Shown here piece after piece: positions 38,753 to 51,027 of a stretch of DNA of 64,000 bases. The position numbers and the translations under genes were made by a program. The notes below the pieces were generated by a model. It did not search any database. It was not told where the DNA came from and saw nothing but the letters and a program-made list of their open reading frames with translations. This stretch comes from Synchiropus splendidus (Eukaryota > Chordata > Actinopteri > Syngnathiformes > Callionymidae), in contig NC_071335.1 of assembly GCF_027744825.2 (NCBI RefSeq), forward strand, positions 18,326,501 to 18,390,500, in the 5' to 3' direction. The first letter of the stretch is position 1; each line of letters starts with the position of its first letter.

Positions 38753-39228
38753 TTCAGGTTACACAATCCGTTCTAGACGGCCGTTCGAGAAGCGATTTGT
38801 GCGAATCTGAATTGATTTTTCCCATTACAATGAATGGAAAAAGAACTAATGCGTTCCAAGCCTTAAAATAGTCTTTTGTAGGAGTGAATGTAGAGTGTCT
38901 GCTGCAGGTGCGCTGTTCCTCTATGTGTGTGGCCGCTGCATGTGGGAGGGGTTGCCGAGTGAGTGAGGTCTCTCCAGAAGTGAAGAGGTGCCCGGTGCGT
39001 GTCCAGCTCTGAATGTGCGCTTCTGTGCAGTTTGGCTGTGACAAAGTCATAAACCAAGTCACGCTCTGTCCCAGACTCGCCTCATCCCTGTCCCAGCTCC
39101 AGCCCACAACAGGACATCAAACCCTGGAGTGAGCTCCAGCCTCGGAGGTGTGGAGAGCGAGCACCTCCCCTGTGACACTCTACCACGGTCCAGTGTGGAG
39201 ACAGGAAAGGTTTTACACCTCAATATGA
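38753..39228 (-). mobile_element. MITE-1 copy G, damaged at both ends
   Basis: Similarity starts in a decayed terminus near 38753 (CACAATCCGTTCTAGACGGC) and continues to CACCTCAATATGAA at 39228, where it stops and a Harbinger-like fragment begins. Between 39129 and 39147 it carries a GAGCTCCAGCCTCGGAGG insert shared only with copy C. This defines a subfamily. Confidence 0.82.
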
Positions 39229-39410
39229 ACCCGATATATGCTACCCGATACATAGCTCTAATGAGACATGAAGAATACAAAACAATACTGGAAATTCTCC
39301 TTCCTCCAGTCGCAACCACCACCTCCTAAAACGCTGCCTCCATTTTGTCTGTGCGAGATGTACATGATCAACACTTCTTCCACAGTCGCTTTGGAGTTTG
39401 TCGTTGTCAT
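39229..39410 (-). mobile_element. Fragment related to the element at 53814
   Basis: On the minus strand this stretch reads AAACTCCAAAGCGACTGTGG, then CGACTGGAGGAAGGAGAATTTCC, then ATGTCTCATTAGAGCTATGT and ATCGGGTA. The element at 53814-54203 has the same series with AAACTCCAAAACAA, GACTGTGGAAAATATCGC, CAACTGGAGGACGGAGACTTTCC and CGTCTCATTAGAGCTACG. No terminal inverted repeat survives here. It directly abuts MITE-1 copy G, with no intervening bases. Confidence 0.65.
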
Positions 39411-42114
39411 AAACCTTCCTCCTGGTGGATATATTAGTGAACAGCCACACTGCATCCTGACATCATGGGTAGCAAATCTTGTAAGAGAAAGACAGAGGCT
39501 TAGAGGGGACTTTCCTTTGGTTCTGCATCAATAATGTTGCTTGATATATACAGTATAGACATGTGTTGAGATTATTGGTTGATGAGAAACCCACTATGAA
39601 GAGCAAAATTTACACATTTAGCCAAGAAGGAAGGCCATGACTCTATGACTGATTTAAGTCTGTATTTAAAAAGGAAAACCAGAAATGCATTTAAACAAAG
39701 TTCAAATTGTACTTGAAGCAAACCTCAGCTCTGGTGTTGGTCTTTATCACTTCCTGCTTCATTTGAAAGTCCAGTTTTGAGAAATGTCTCAGTTTCGACA
39801 TGTAATCTGAGGGAAAGATCAACAAGCAGCGCACTTGACCTGCAAGCTGACCAGTTGACTTGCTGCTTTTCTCTGCAGCAGAGGTGGACACAAGGTGAGG
39901 TTCCATATCAACCAAGAGACATCATACTGACTTTCAAGTACAAAACCTTAAGCGTGACTTGACCTACACCGTGACCTCTTTCTATTTATTTCTTTCATGT
40001 GACCTGCTGCCTACAATGTCAGGATATGCCGCGGGAGGGGAAGTCCACTTGACAATACTAGATATTTGAGGGAGTGAGAATGTGTTGGCTCCTCTTCAGT
40101 GTGGTCATTGCCTTGCACCATCCATAAACTACCGAACACAACTTCATATCAATCACATACCGTTTTCAGAAACATTGTCACCAACATAAAACGCTAAATA
40201 GGCGTAAAAACGAATTCAAATTCAGGACAATTTTGTATCGCGGACCAGTCACATGCATCAAAGATGCCATTCATTAGCTGCAGGTAAACAAGCTCTGCAG
40301 CTTCAGTGTCAGAGAATAGATGGCAAACCATTGCCAGGTGGCTAGATGTTCAATCCTGCAAGGCAGTATACAAGCCAGTACTCCCTCCAAAAAATGATGA
40401 AGTAACTTTGGCGTCAGTACTTGGCAGCCATCATTCTGTGCAGGAAAGTGCACTCGAAAGTTCACCTCAAAAGGGTTCTAAAACTTACAGCCATATCCAG
40501 GGTTTTCAAACGCAAACAAACAGGAACGCAACATCAGAGCTGGGAAGAGAAACCGCACAGTACATCGCTTTGTTTACTCACACTCATTATATATTTGGTT
40601 TTGATCAGAGTAGTTCATCTTCATTTTTATATAGCCATTCAGTGTTATGTCTGACTCTAACTTACTCCGCAGCAACAGACCCTTCAACTTCTGACAAATG
40701 GGAGTTATTGCTTCCAAAAAAATGTGGTTTGAATTAAAATAAATCCTCCGCTCTTCATCCTCAGAAACTAAAATAAAATCTTAAAATCTTTGCTTCCACC
40801 GCTGCAGAGCTTGTTTCCAAGATGACGCCAGTGCAATGACAACACGGAATCTGCATCATGTTATACATGCGAGCCAAATGTATATTTATCTTATAATAAT
40901 AATTATTCCTGTATACAGAGAATGGAAACAGTATTTCTTCTTTAATTGTGTCTTGGCTGATCTGTTGTCAGTGACCCTTACGAGAGCATCAAGGCAGTGT
41001 CTGGTAGTGAGGCCTGGATCCCACTTCTGGCGCTCTGGGCTTTTTCTCACCCCTGACACCAGAGTCGGTCACATCGATTTTGGACGCACTAGAATATCGT
41101 TATCCATTGATAACAGTTGGTGCTGCGTCCACCAGGCTTATCGCAGACCAGCCTTGCTGCACTGCAAATCCCACACTACATGCCTCCGCTGACCCCATAA
41201 AAGATGCATGTCAATCACTTGTAACACTGTGCACCACTTTATTGATGTCTCTGTTTCTGGTTATCATTAGAAGAATAGTTGGATTGTGTTCATGGCATAA
41301 AGCTGCCTTGGGTAAACCTGGTGAGACCTGGGCTTAATGGGGCTGAAAATGAACGGAGAAAAGAAGGGATTGGTGCGCAGGCGGTAGCTGAAGACGCAGT
41401 GGGAGATCTGTGCAGGTGAGCTAACAATCTACCACTGGATTACACACCATGAAACACCATGCTGCAAAGCACTGGACATAGAGCACGTTATGGGCCTTGT
41501 GAGTCAGATCATCAGCTAAATAAGGGCCTGGGTTTGACTCACTCAAATGCATTTTCTTGGTACCATTTACTCTAAATAAGGCTTCAGCAGACAGAGGGCA
41601 ATTGGCAAATCTGTCTGGAAGCAACATACATTTGAAGTCGAGTGAAGAAATGAGAACGTTTATGGAGAGCAAATGGAGGACATATTTAAAATGGCTGCAC
41701 ATGTCATTTGCATATGGCGTCTCCAACCATCACAGCGCACCAAACACCCGACGTCAGGGGTGGAGCTTTATGATCACAGCATCACAGCTTTGAGAAATTC
41801 TGTTGGGTTCACCTACTTTGTAGCTTGATGGTGTAACACTAGCCATCTGCCAAGATGGGCATATCATACACTTTGAGGTTTGATGCTTTCACAGCAACGC
41901 AGATGGAGCCAGAGGACCTCCAGTGTATTTGTAAGATGAAGTATGTCTGTTTGTGTGTTACACAGATTTTATTCCCCAGAGAACTCCATCGACATGCTGC
42001 CCACATGCTCATCATGAGCTATAAGTAGGAAGGAGTCGAAGCACGTGGCGATGGTTGCTGATTTATAAGATCTTTACCAGAAGACTGAGGACCAATTCGG
42101 TCAATCCCAAGCTT
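39411..42114. other. Unique non-coding sequence
   Basis: About 2.7 kb with no named repeat. Frames at 40306-40737 and 40836-41192 (118-143 codons) are the longest but have no recognisable domain, biased codons or splice context. Confidence 0.5.
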
Positions 42115-42990
42115 CGAAAAAGTCCCTAAAATACTTTCCTCAACATCTTCTTACCAATGTACTGTCTCTCTGTCCTCTGTACATGTCCAAACCATCTCCA
42201 TCTAGCCTCTCTGACTTTGTCTCCTAAACACCTGGCCACATGTGCTGTCCCTCTGATCCTATCCATCCTGCTCACTCCCAGAGAGAAGCTCAGCATCTTC
42301 ATCTCTGCTACCTCCAGCTCTGCCTCCTGTCTTCTCCTCAGTGCCACTGTTTCCAAACCATACAACAATGCTGGGCTCACCGCCCTTTTGGACAACTTCC
42401 CTTTCATCCTTGCCGACACCCTTTTGTCACATATCACACCTGACGCTTTTCTCCAATGATTCCATCCTGCCTGCACCCACTTCTTCACCTCTTTGTCACA
42501 CTCTCCATCGCCCTAGACAGTTGAGCATAAGTACTTAAAATTCTCCACCTTCTTTATCTCTGCATCCAGTAACTTCACCTGTCCACTTGGCTCCCTCTCA
42601 TTCACACACATGTATTCCGTCTTACTGCAGCTAACCTTCAGTCCTCTCCTTTCTAAGACAAACCTCCCTCTCTCTAGCTTATCTTCGACTTGCTCCCTGC
42701 TTTCACCACAGATCACAATGTCATCTGCAAACATCATCATCTAAGGGGCTTCTTATCTAACCTCATCTGTCAACCTGTCCATCACCATAGCAAACAAGAA
42801 GGGGCTCAGAGCTGAGCCTTGGTGCCGTCCCACCTCCACCTTGAACTCCTCTGTTACACCTGCTGCACACCTCACCACCGTCTCACACCTGGCGTACATG
42901 TCCTGCACCACACTTGTCTGCCACTCCTGACTTCCTCATACAATACCACAACTCTTCTCTTGGCACTCTGTCATACGCTTTCGCCAGGTA
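42115..42990 (-). mobile_element. LINE reverse transcriptase fragment (RTE/Rex3-like?)
   Basis: Read on the minus strand, motif A is AYDRVPREELW (about 42947-42983), motif B is GRHQGSALSPFLF (about 42793-42831) and motif C is MMMFADDIV, with the FADD catalytic aspartates at 42720-42731. A C-terminal part follows with MKGKLSKRAVSPALLYGLE and REARWRWFGHVQR. Motifs A and B are in different frames, a stop follows motif B, and an in-frame TAG at 42513-42515 interrupts the part after motif C. The endonuclease domain and the RT fingers are missing. It is a dead, 5'-truncated copy. The C-terminal sequence is typical of the fish LINE group that I associate with RTE-type elements; the clade is inference. 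Confidence 0.85.
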
Positions 42991-45900
42991 AGATGAAAAA
43001 ATATATAAATCTATCATGTCTATTGACAGCCCCAACTAGATCCGATAACACTGATTGGTTTCTCAGTGAAATGTTGGACATGAAATTTCAATTTCTGTTT
43101 CATAGCTAATGCTAAAAACCCTTTTGTTTTCAGCAGAAATCAGTGTAATGTTCTGACATCACTACAAAACATGGCTTAAACTGTAGTACAACATGTTTTT
43201 GAATAAAGAATCATGTTGCTTAAAGGCTAAAGCATAATGTTGAATAAATTATTTAAACTATTAAATATATTATTTTGAATCACATTGCTGCTGAGTTGCT
43301 TTTAATGTTGTGATCAAACCCTTTTTGTTGTTAAGTCACGTGGAATTGCAAACCGTGAACGGAATCTAAGTAGCAGTCATTATATCGGCAGGAGGCTTAT
43401 TGTGTCATGAATGCATCCCATAGAGAGGCGCATCAATGCGCCCACACTGGTGGAGATGTAACCACTTATAGGGACAGTGGTATATATCAATCAAAGGGAG
43501 GAGTTCAGAAAAAGAAATTCAAATGTTCATAGTTTCTCTTGCTTTAGCGTTTAAAGACACATTCTACATGCAGTCCCAAGCTGGTGCTGTTTAATTTCAG
43601 GACATGGTGCACTCCACAGATCACCAGGTCAGAAAGGCCCGACTGCATAAACAAGCCTAAAATAATGTGAAATGAAAAATGATTGCGGAGCGGACGCTGG
43701 CTTGGTTTTTCTTCTCCGCTCTCCCCTCATTATTAGGTCAATAGCACACAGTCCCTGCATGCTAGTCATCCATTACAGAGAAGTGTTGACACTGCTCAGG
43801 AAGCAGCTTTGGCTACTACAAATTGAATTGGGATCATTAATATTCCACGCAGGGCCCCTGTGCAACTGGGCTCAACACAGAGAAATGGAGAGAGACCTAT
43901 AATGTTCTGTCAGCATATGCGCCGAGCCCTGTCCATCTGTGTGATGGGCCCCTACAGCAACACTAACATCTCTCTACAGCTCCCTCTTTCTCATGTGCAA
44001 GTAGGCCCCCGCAGACGCCGTCTCCTTCATCATCCTCTCATAAAACTGGATACAGCGCCGATCTGCGATTGGAAGCATGATCCAGTTGCATGCGCATGTT
44101 TATGCTAGGTCATAAACGCGTGGGCTCAGCAGCTTGTTCGACAACATTCTTCTTGTAGCGGAAACAGAGGTCACATGTCTGCAATCTGGGAGCACCTCTG
44201 TTATACTTTCTCTTCCCCTTACTATTGGCCTATTAGCCGTTTCCCAAGAGGCATCTTATTCTTACTGCCATCTGCTGGCTCGGCATGCATACTGATTAAT
44301 TAACAAACATCTAAAACAGGGTAGGCACTCATTAAAATGCTCATTACATTGCAAATTCCGGCGACCGAGAGTCACTATGGTGAAGGATTTCACGAGTTTT
44401 CCCTCCGAGATTAATAAAACTTGTCCTCTGCAAGTCGCTGCTTAAACCCCTGAATGCTTTAGATTCAGGTTGGAAACCTCTCTGTAGAGAACGATGAATT
44501 ATTTGAACCCCCTTGCAAACTCAGATGAGAAAAAATAGGCCGCCAGATTTATTCATTAATTTCAATCCAGAGTGAATGGCTGAGACATGAATATAGCAAT
44601 GTTTTGATATAGTAAAAATGATAACATGGCATTACTACGTTTATTAAACTTCATCTCTCATGCACATTCTCCAGCTTTTGAGTGAATGCTTTCCTCCCTC
44701 TTTCCAAGACAAACACTACCATACTATATTTATATCTGCAAATTATTTGGCAAATATCTTAAATTGCTACGGGGTTATAAACAATCTTTAACTCAGATTT
44801 CAAACTTGTTTTCCATCACCACACTCTCTTAGTTCACTCATAACTGGGGTTTACCAGGCTTTTAACGTTTTTCCCAGTCGGCATGTTGTGGAAGCCCGAC
44901 GTGAGAATATATATAGTAACAGTATTGGATCATGAATGCAGAATAATGCTGGCACTTATTTCAAGAGGAATTTCTTATGGACATTGAGGTCATCTCAAAC
45001 CGTTTTGACCTCCACCGGCATTGTGGTTTTAATGTAGCTCAGTGGGAAGTAAGATCCTTTTGGATATTTTGCACAGATACTCGATGGATGTGTGTGTGTG
45101 TGTGTGTGTGTGCAGGGTTGAGTGCTTGTGGTTCTGTGAGGGAGCCCCCTGCTGTTCCTTAAGAATGAGATAGAGGTTAAGTACTCTTTACAATTACACA
45201 TAAACTCACATAATGATACGTCCTACCCTTGTTGAATCAGTGAAGGATCAGCGATGATGAGAAATGGATTAATTGCAACTGATGTGACCTGGGGCTCTTA
45301 GGGAAGATGGAATCGGCGTGTGGGAGGAAACAGACCAGGCATGGAGCTAAAACAGCCTGCTATTGTTATCAAACATGCAGAAGCGTAACGCATTAGCATG
45401 CAGCATCTGTCTAGCAGGTTGACCTCTTCGACTCGCGTCATAAACGGTTGATAGCACATAGATGGTCGGACTATCTACTGTAGATAGACCCCCTCTTTAT
45501 CTCGTACGTGCTGCATTCCCACAGTGGTATAGAAGGAGGAGGGAGTCATTATCCAATATAGGGATGGGCTCAGAAACACACTTGGAAAAGAGGAAAATCT
45601 CTTGGCTTGTCTCTGAAGAGGCGACTCCTCTGGGATTTCCTCGCTAACATGGATTATTACAGCAGTCCACATGTGTACAGTCTGTGTGTGACGTGTCAAA
45701 TATGCTCCCTCAGGGGCCTGATCAGATCCAAGTTTGGGGAGCAACCTCATCATTGCCGGGCGCCCTGGACCCGCATCTCGAATGACGTTGGTACCTCTGT
45801 TGTTAGCAAAAGGCTTTTGGAAACCACATGGAAAATCTGTCTTCGTGATGAATCGCAAGGACAGAACTCATTCGTGGAACATCAAGAACAGTCAAGAACA

Positions 45901-46324
45901 AGAACCGATGAGCGGAGTAAAAGTAACCTCTGAAGCGGGAAGTTGAAGGTAGGAATCGCATGACTGCCGAGTTCAGTGCATTCCAGTTGTCAAAGAGGGA
46001 AAAGTAAATCGTGAAGTCCACGAAATGTATTTTCATGTGTGCCTTTTCCGGATATAAGCTACTTTGATTCCGATGGCATCATACAGTCTGTTGACACTGG
46101 GAGGTGGACTTCTGTTTTGTGAAAAGGCGGCGGAGGTGACACTGGAGGAGGGAGTGCGAGGCATGGGGGAAACGCTCACTTCACTGAATTACATCTGATG
46201 CCACTTGCAACGTATAAAACAACTTAGTTACTCCTGACTGTAAGTACCGGTACCTGAAACGCAGGGCTTTAAATAGCGATTGACATAGCCATAGTTAGAT
46301 GAGGTTTCATGACACATAATTGAA
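42991..46324. other. Unique sequence, possible conserved non-coding DNA
   Basis: Repeat-free apart from a GT array at 45089-45112. The interval 43650-44600 has many ATTA/TAAT cores (GATTAATTAAC near 44294, GAGATTAATAAAAC near 44407) and balanced composition, the texture often seen in vertebrate regulatory elements. Frames at 45475-45933 on both strands are overlapping and featureless. No gene is recognised. Confidence 0.35.
45089..45112. repeat. (TG)n microsatellite
   Basis: Twelve uninterrupted TG units. Confidence 0.95.
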
Positions 46325-46470
46325 GGGTTCATAAGGTTTCATGAAACACGGTCTAGATTTTCAGAGGCCACCAGATGCTGCTGTAAAATGTATAGATTTG
46401 TACAACAAATTCAACAAAACCTCACATCATTTCTCACCCTGCATACTGTTTCATGATACCTCATTTACAC
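46325..46470. mobile_element. GGG-ended MITE, copy 2
   Basis: The left end GGGTTCATAAGGTTTCATGA mirrors the inverted right end GTGTAAATGAGGTATCATGA. The middle keeps CACCAGATGCTGCTGTAAAATG and AAACCTCACATCATTTC as in copy 1. An extra half-copy of the left end, GATGAGGTTTCATGACAC, lies about 20 bp upstream at 46298-46315, a tandem terminus that may mark an imperfect excision or a rearranged end. Confidence 0.78.
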
Positions 46471-49400
46471 ATCGGTACTTCTGAAATAGAGAAGGAAAGG
46501 ACCTGCAGCACCTGGTTTGGACACCCATGCTTTAGACGCAGAGGAATTCAACTTTTTGTCCCTTGGTCAGACCTTGGTGTTTACATCGTTTTAAAATTTC
46601 AATCTTAGTCGAACAATTTCAATAACAATGATAATAATAAAAGGTTTTCTCGGGTGTCATATTGCCATGGTCAGTGTGTTCTGCCTCACAACCTACCGAA
46701 GTGTCTTCTCTGTCTCTCTCCTTCCTACCTGAAGCATGCTTCTTAATTAGACAGGTTAAAATCCCAGAAGCGCAATTTGGGATTAAGGCAGTGAATATGT
46801 AAGCACACCCTCAAAGAGAGACATCAAACATGAATGAATCACAACGTGTATTTAAAAGATGGAGGCCCATCCGCCAGACTAAACTCTCACGCTAAAGGAC
46901 TTAACCAGATCACCCCTTCTAATCCTGACCAGAGGGTCATATGACCCACAGAAATTTACAGTGTGGCTTTCAGCGCAGCCACATGCAAGAGTCCTCTTAA
47001 TAGCTGGATTGCATGCATTGCCCTCCAAATCTCCATCAATATTTCATATTTACCACATAATTTATCCTCCACGTTCATCTTTTATTAATGTTATTTAATG
47101 TGTAACAGCGCGCCAGCGCACGCACGCACGCACGCACGTGCGCACTGAGAATGGATTTTCCTGTGTTTGTAAGTCTTAAGTGAGCGTGCCATTTAGATAA
47201 TGTCACAACAGGCCGAGATCTCCCCCGGCTTCTTCGTAATGCTTGTATACATCAACGGGCCTATTCTTCCTGAATAAACAAGTGCGCCTCCTCTCAATAT
47301 TCAGCGCTTAATTATTTATGTGGAGCTCAAAAGTACATTGTTTATAAAGGTAGGGGCACTGGGGTACTTTGGGTACTTTGACGTCTACGGAAAGGGAATG
47401 AATGTATTCATCATGAGCCAGCTTACGCGTTCTAATTGGTCCATAAAGCAGGGAAGACAAGTGAGCTCTCTGCTCACTGTTGGTATGTAAATCATAGTTT
47501 AGGAGGTAAACTGCGTTCCCAGCAGGGGAGCTATGCAAAGCAGATCTGGTCTTTGAAGGAGAGTGTGGGAAAGGAAAAGGTTTCAGTCAAAGTTAGGATG
47601 TTATACTACAGGTGGGAGCTGGATTAAATAACCGACTGCCTACCCTGCAGTTCCAGTATCGAAAATCCTTTTTATTCACTCACTTTTTAGAAACAATAAT
47701 AATAATAATACAGTACATTGCTTCAGGCAGAACCGTGGCTACTCAAACGCAATAATATCGAGGGACCTCCGAGTGAAAACTTGCACCATAGTTTTAAGTA
47801 TCTTTGTGCAACACTGACATCCCACCTTCTGCAGTCCAGACAATGGAATTGTTCTGCAGTTTTCTGCGATACTTGGGCGGTAATTACGGTGACGTTTTAG
47901 ATAAAGAATCGCAATACTCCACTGCCCAAACTATATGATCCACTTTGTCTTGTAGATCTTCATTCCTCCTCTCAAATGCAGAGCAGCATCTGCTGGGTTC
48001 TCGATGCCACGGGGACGATAGCAGGACACACTTGCATGCTTTGCTGCTTGATCACTTTCTGCACAGTTATCGAGAAAGAGACCCTGGATAAGCACACACT
48101 TTAGAGATAATGCCGTTGTATCATTTAAATGTTAATGGGCTTTGTCTGGGCTCAAACCTACATTTATTATTGTGCAAATTAGCCCATTTCCTCATATCAG
48201 AGCTGGCATGTTTAGTTGTCTGAACATAATTAGAATTATTGTTCTGAGAACAGAGGACGAGGCTCAAGCAGAATTGGAAGACTGAAAGTGAATGGGACAG
48301 GCTCTCTTGCAAAAGTTTTTCTTTGAGAAACAGCCTCATTTCTTTTTGAGCTCAGCGATTTATGGATCAGTCCAATATTCCCTTGGCTTTCATTCTTCTC
48401 CTCCGTTCTCAAATGAGATTGCTGGCACGCAGTTGTTGCATTTTCGTGGGCTGCTTTCCAGAAAGTAGTCTGGCGATAGCAAATTATGTGGTACAGATGT
48501 ACATTTACGGCCAGAGTGCGAAATCAATGTGAGACAAATCAATTTCAATATCAGGGATGTTACAAGAGGCCTCTTGTCAACCAGAAAAATCCAAAGGTGC
48601 CTTTGAGTGTCTTGTGTCTGCTGCGTGTTTTGACAGTTGGCTGCCATCGGTTCACCATTTGATATTTAACCTGTGTGATGGTCTGCAGCTGCAAATAAAA
48701 CCTAAAGCTAAAGCGAAGCTTAAAGGTAAAACTAAAAGGTTTCCTTTTGTCCGTGTTATCCGAGAAATTCTACCACATCGGGTCGACTGATTCAGTCACA
48801 CCCAAGACCACTGCAGGTCTTTGTCTCATGCGGACCATGGCCTGGAGAGACAGGGACGATGACATTTTACCTTCAGAAGGTATATGTTAGAATATAAGTA
48901 GTTGAATGCCCCTAAATTTGAACCAGCAATATTGAGTAACTCTGCAAGAATCAAATGAATGATGTAGCATTTTAGGCAGGGTTGGCCACATAAGGGGCCG
49001 TTGAGATTTGAAAAATACAAAAACAAAAGCCACCATGGAAACATCAAACACCAAAAAATGCACTTGTTTGAGTCATGTGGGGGGACTGGTGTCGTCCCTC
49101 GGCCAGAGTATGCCCATGTTCTGTCCAGGGCCGAGACCTGGTCAGCCGGAGTGCTGTGATGCACCAAAGAAAGGCAACCCTGTGATGCATTGGCCTGGAC
49201 TTCCGCATCAGGTGTGTCATACTAACTAAATACTCCAACGTTCAAATGAAATCACAAGCTGTTTTGTCTTGGAGGTCGTATTAGATTTTGCTGTCAAAGC
49301 TCCATGTCCACAGAGATGTCAGTCATTTTGCTCCCTGATGACGTTTGACCTCTATCACGTTCCCCTTTCGTCTCTATATCGGTAGCACATTCCTCATGCT

Positions 49401-49749
49401 CTCTTAGGCTGTCATCATCTTTCTGTTTGCCTGTCTCCTATCATCAACTGTCACACCTAAACGCATCAGTCTACCTCTCCATCACATATTTTCTCTGTTA
49501 CTTGTCTTCCTTTCATTCTTGCACTACTTCAGGTTTACATTTCACCAACATATTATGCTTATCCTGCTTTAAATCATTCAGTGCATGTCAGAAAGAGCTG
49601 TCCACCAGACCAGACCAGCGATGCCTCTCTCTTGCTCTCGTCTTTTCAATTGTAATCCTTTACATTTTGTGTTACTACCATCACTCGCAGACATGATCCA
49701 GCACAGTAAATGGCATCTTTTAACTGACCATTTTGGCATTGGGTTAGTG
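46471..49749. other. Unique sequence, possible conserved non-coding DNA
   Basis: Contains a (GCAC)n run at 47117-47138 and otherwise unique DNA. The interval 48110-48260 combines ATGTTAATGGG, GCAAATTAGCCC, CATAATTAGAATTATTGTTC and similar homeodomain and SOX-type cores. No gene is recognised; frames such as 48390-48647 are short and without domains. Confidence 0.35.
47117..47138. repeat. (GCAC)n microsatellite
   Basis: About five CGCA units within a purine-pyrimidine alternating, CpG-rich stretch (47108-47145) that could adopt Z-DNA. Confidence 0.85.
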
Positions 49750-50172
49750 CTTAAAATAGTCTTTTGTAGGAGTGAATGTAGAGTGTCTGCTGCAGGTGCG
49801 CTGTTCCTCTATGTGTGTGGCCGCTGCATGTGGGAGGGGTTGCCGAGTGAGTGACGTCTCTCCAGAAGTGAAGAGGTGCCCGGTGCGTGTCCAGCTCTGA
49901 ATGTGCGCTTCTGTGCAGTTTGGCTGTGACAAAGTCATAAACCAAGTCACGCTCTGTCCCAGACTCGCCTCATCCCTGTCCCAGCTCCAGCCCACAACAG
50001 GACATCAAACCCTGGAGTGGTGTGGAGAGCGAGCACCTCCCCTGTGACACTCTACCACGGTCCAGTGCGGAGACAGGAAAGGTTTTACACCTCAATATGA
50101 AGAAAAAACAGTCAGTAAATGTAGCATAATAACAATAGCAAAGCGCGTCGTGGGTCAGCTGATCGGTCCGCT
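49750..50172 (-). mobile_element. MITE-1 copy H, both ends missing
   Basis: Similarity starts abruptly at CTTAAAATAGTCTTTTGTAG and ends near GGTCAGCTGATCGGTCCG at about 50172. Both terminal inverted repeats are gone and about 40 bp near 50124 are deleted. It retains the highly conserved core, which confirms the family. Confidence 0.83.
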
Positions 50173-50888
50173 TCTGAGCTCCAGAAACCAGCATTGCTGA
50201 CTGTTCGGTTTGACGTGTACTTCTCTTTAAGCCAGTAATGGCAATCCTAGTCATCGTGTTTTACAGTTCAAGGAGGGTGTTTTCAGTAGCTGTTGAAGCT
50301 CACAAGCCAAGTATCCCGTAAACCACACTTACTTTTTCAATGAAGTTGTCAGTGAAGTAGTTAGTAACGTGTAATCACATTACTTATTACTTTTTCAACA
50401 TACTGTTTTAAGTGGAATAGCAGGGCTTGAGAAAGGACCGTCACTGACTTATATTGCGGCATATACCAGTTGCCTGCGTCTATACTCCAGGGTACTTTTT
50501 TTTCCATCCATTAATTAGCCTTCACCTTTGCGTTTTGTCCCGAGTGACAGTCTCCTCCAACACAAACTGGTCCCGTGACATTGCGTGACAGTGATACAAA
50601 TTGCCGCTTTCTGGCATATGCTGACTTGTCAACACCCATCATGGCTGTCAGGCCGTGCTCTGACATATCTGGCTTGAGCTCTTTCATAAAACTCAAACGT
50701 GAGACCTTAGGTGTCCGCTGGCGTCTGGGAGTGTGTATCCATTAAAATGCTTCAGACAGCAAAGTTCAGATTGACATCCATGCAATAAATTAAACATCGG
50801 TTCTACAACCTTTATTCATTTAGTACTAACAGAATCACAGAAATTGACTTGAATCGCACTTGGATTTAAATCTCAGTAATGCCTGTGT
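50173..50888. other. Unique non-coding sequence
   Basis: No gene or repeat recognised between MITE-1 copy H and the inverted repeat at 50889. Confidence 0.5.
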
Positions 50889-50961
50889 AATACCTATTAT
50901 TTCTCAACTTGTAGTTTGGGTCAAACATGTTTGCAAATTAAAAAAAAAAAAAAAAAAAAAA

Positions 50962-51002
<41 letters not shown>

Positions 51003-51027
51003 TACAAGTTGAGAAATAAGAGGTATT
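50889..51027. repeat. Inverted repeat enclosing poly(A) and TA array
   Basis: The left arm 50889-50915, AATACCTATTATTTCTCAAC and onward, and the right arm 51001-51027 are reverse complements over 27 bases with one mismatch. They enclose an A-run at 50940-50962 and alternating TA at 50966-51001. It is the second inverted repeat in the window with a TA array in its loop. Confidence 0.9.

Noticed and set aside
45475..45933. Overlapping frames of 108-127 codons on both strands
   Set aside because: They lie opposite each other, have no domains and share no similarity with other frames. One cannot be preferred over the other.
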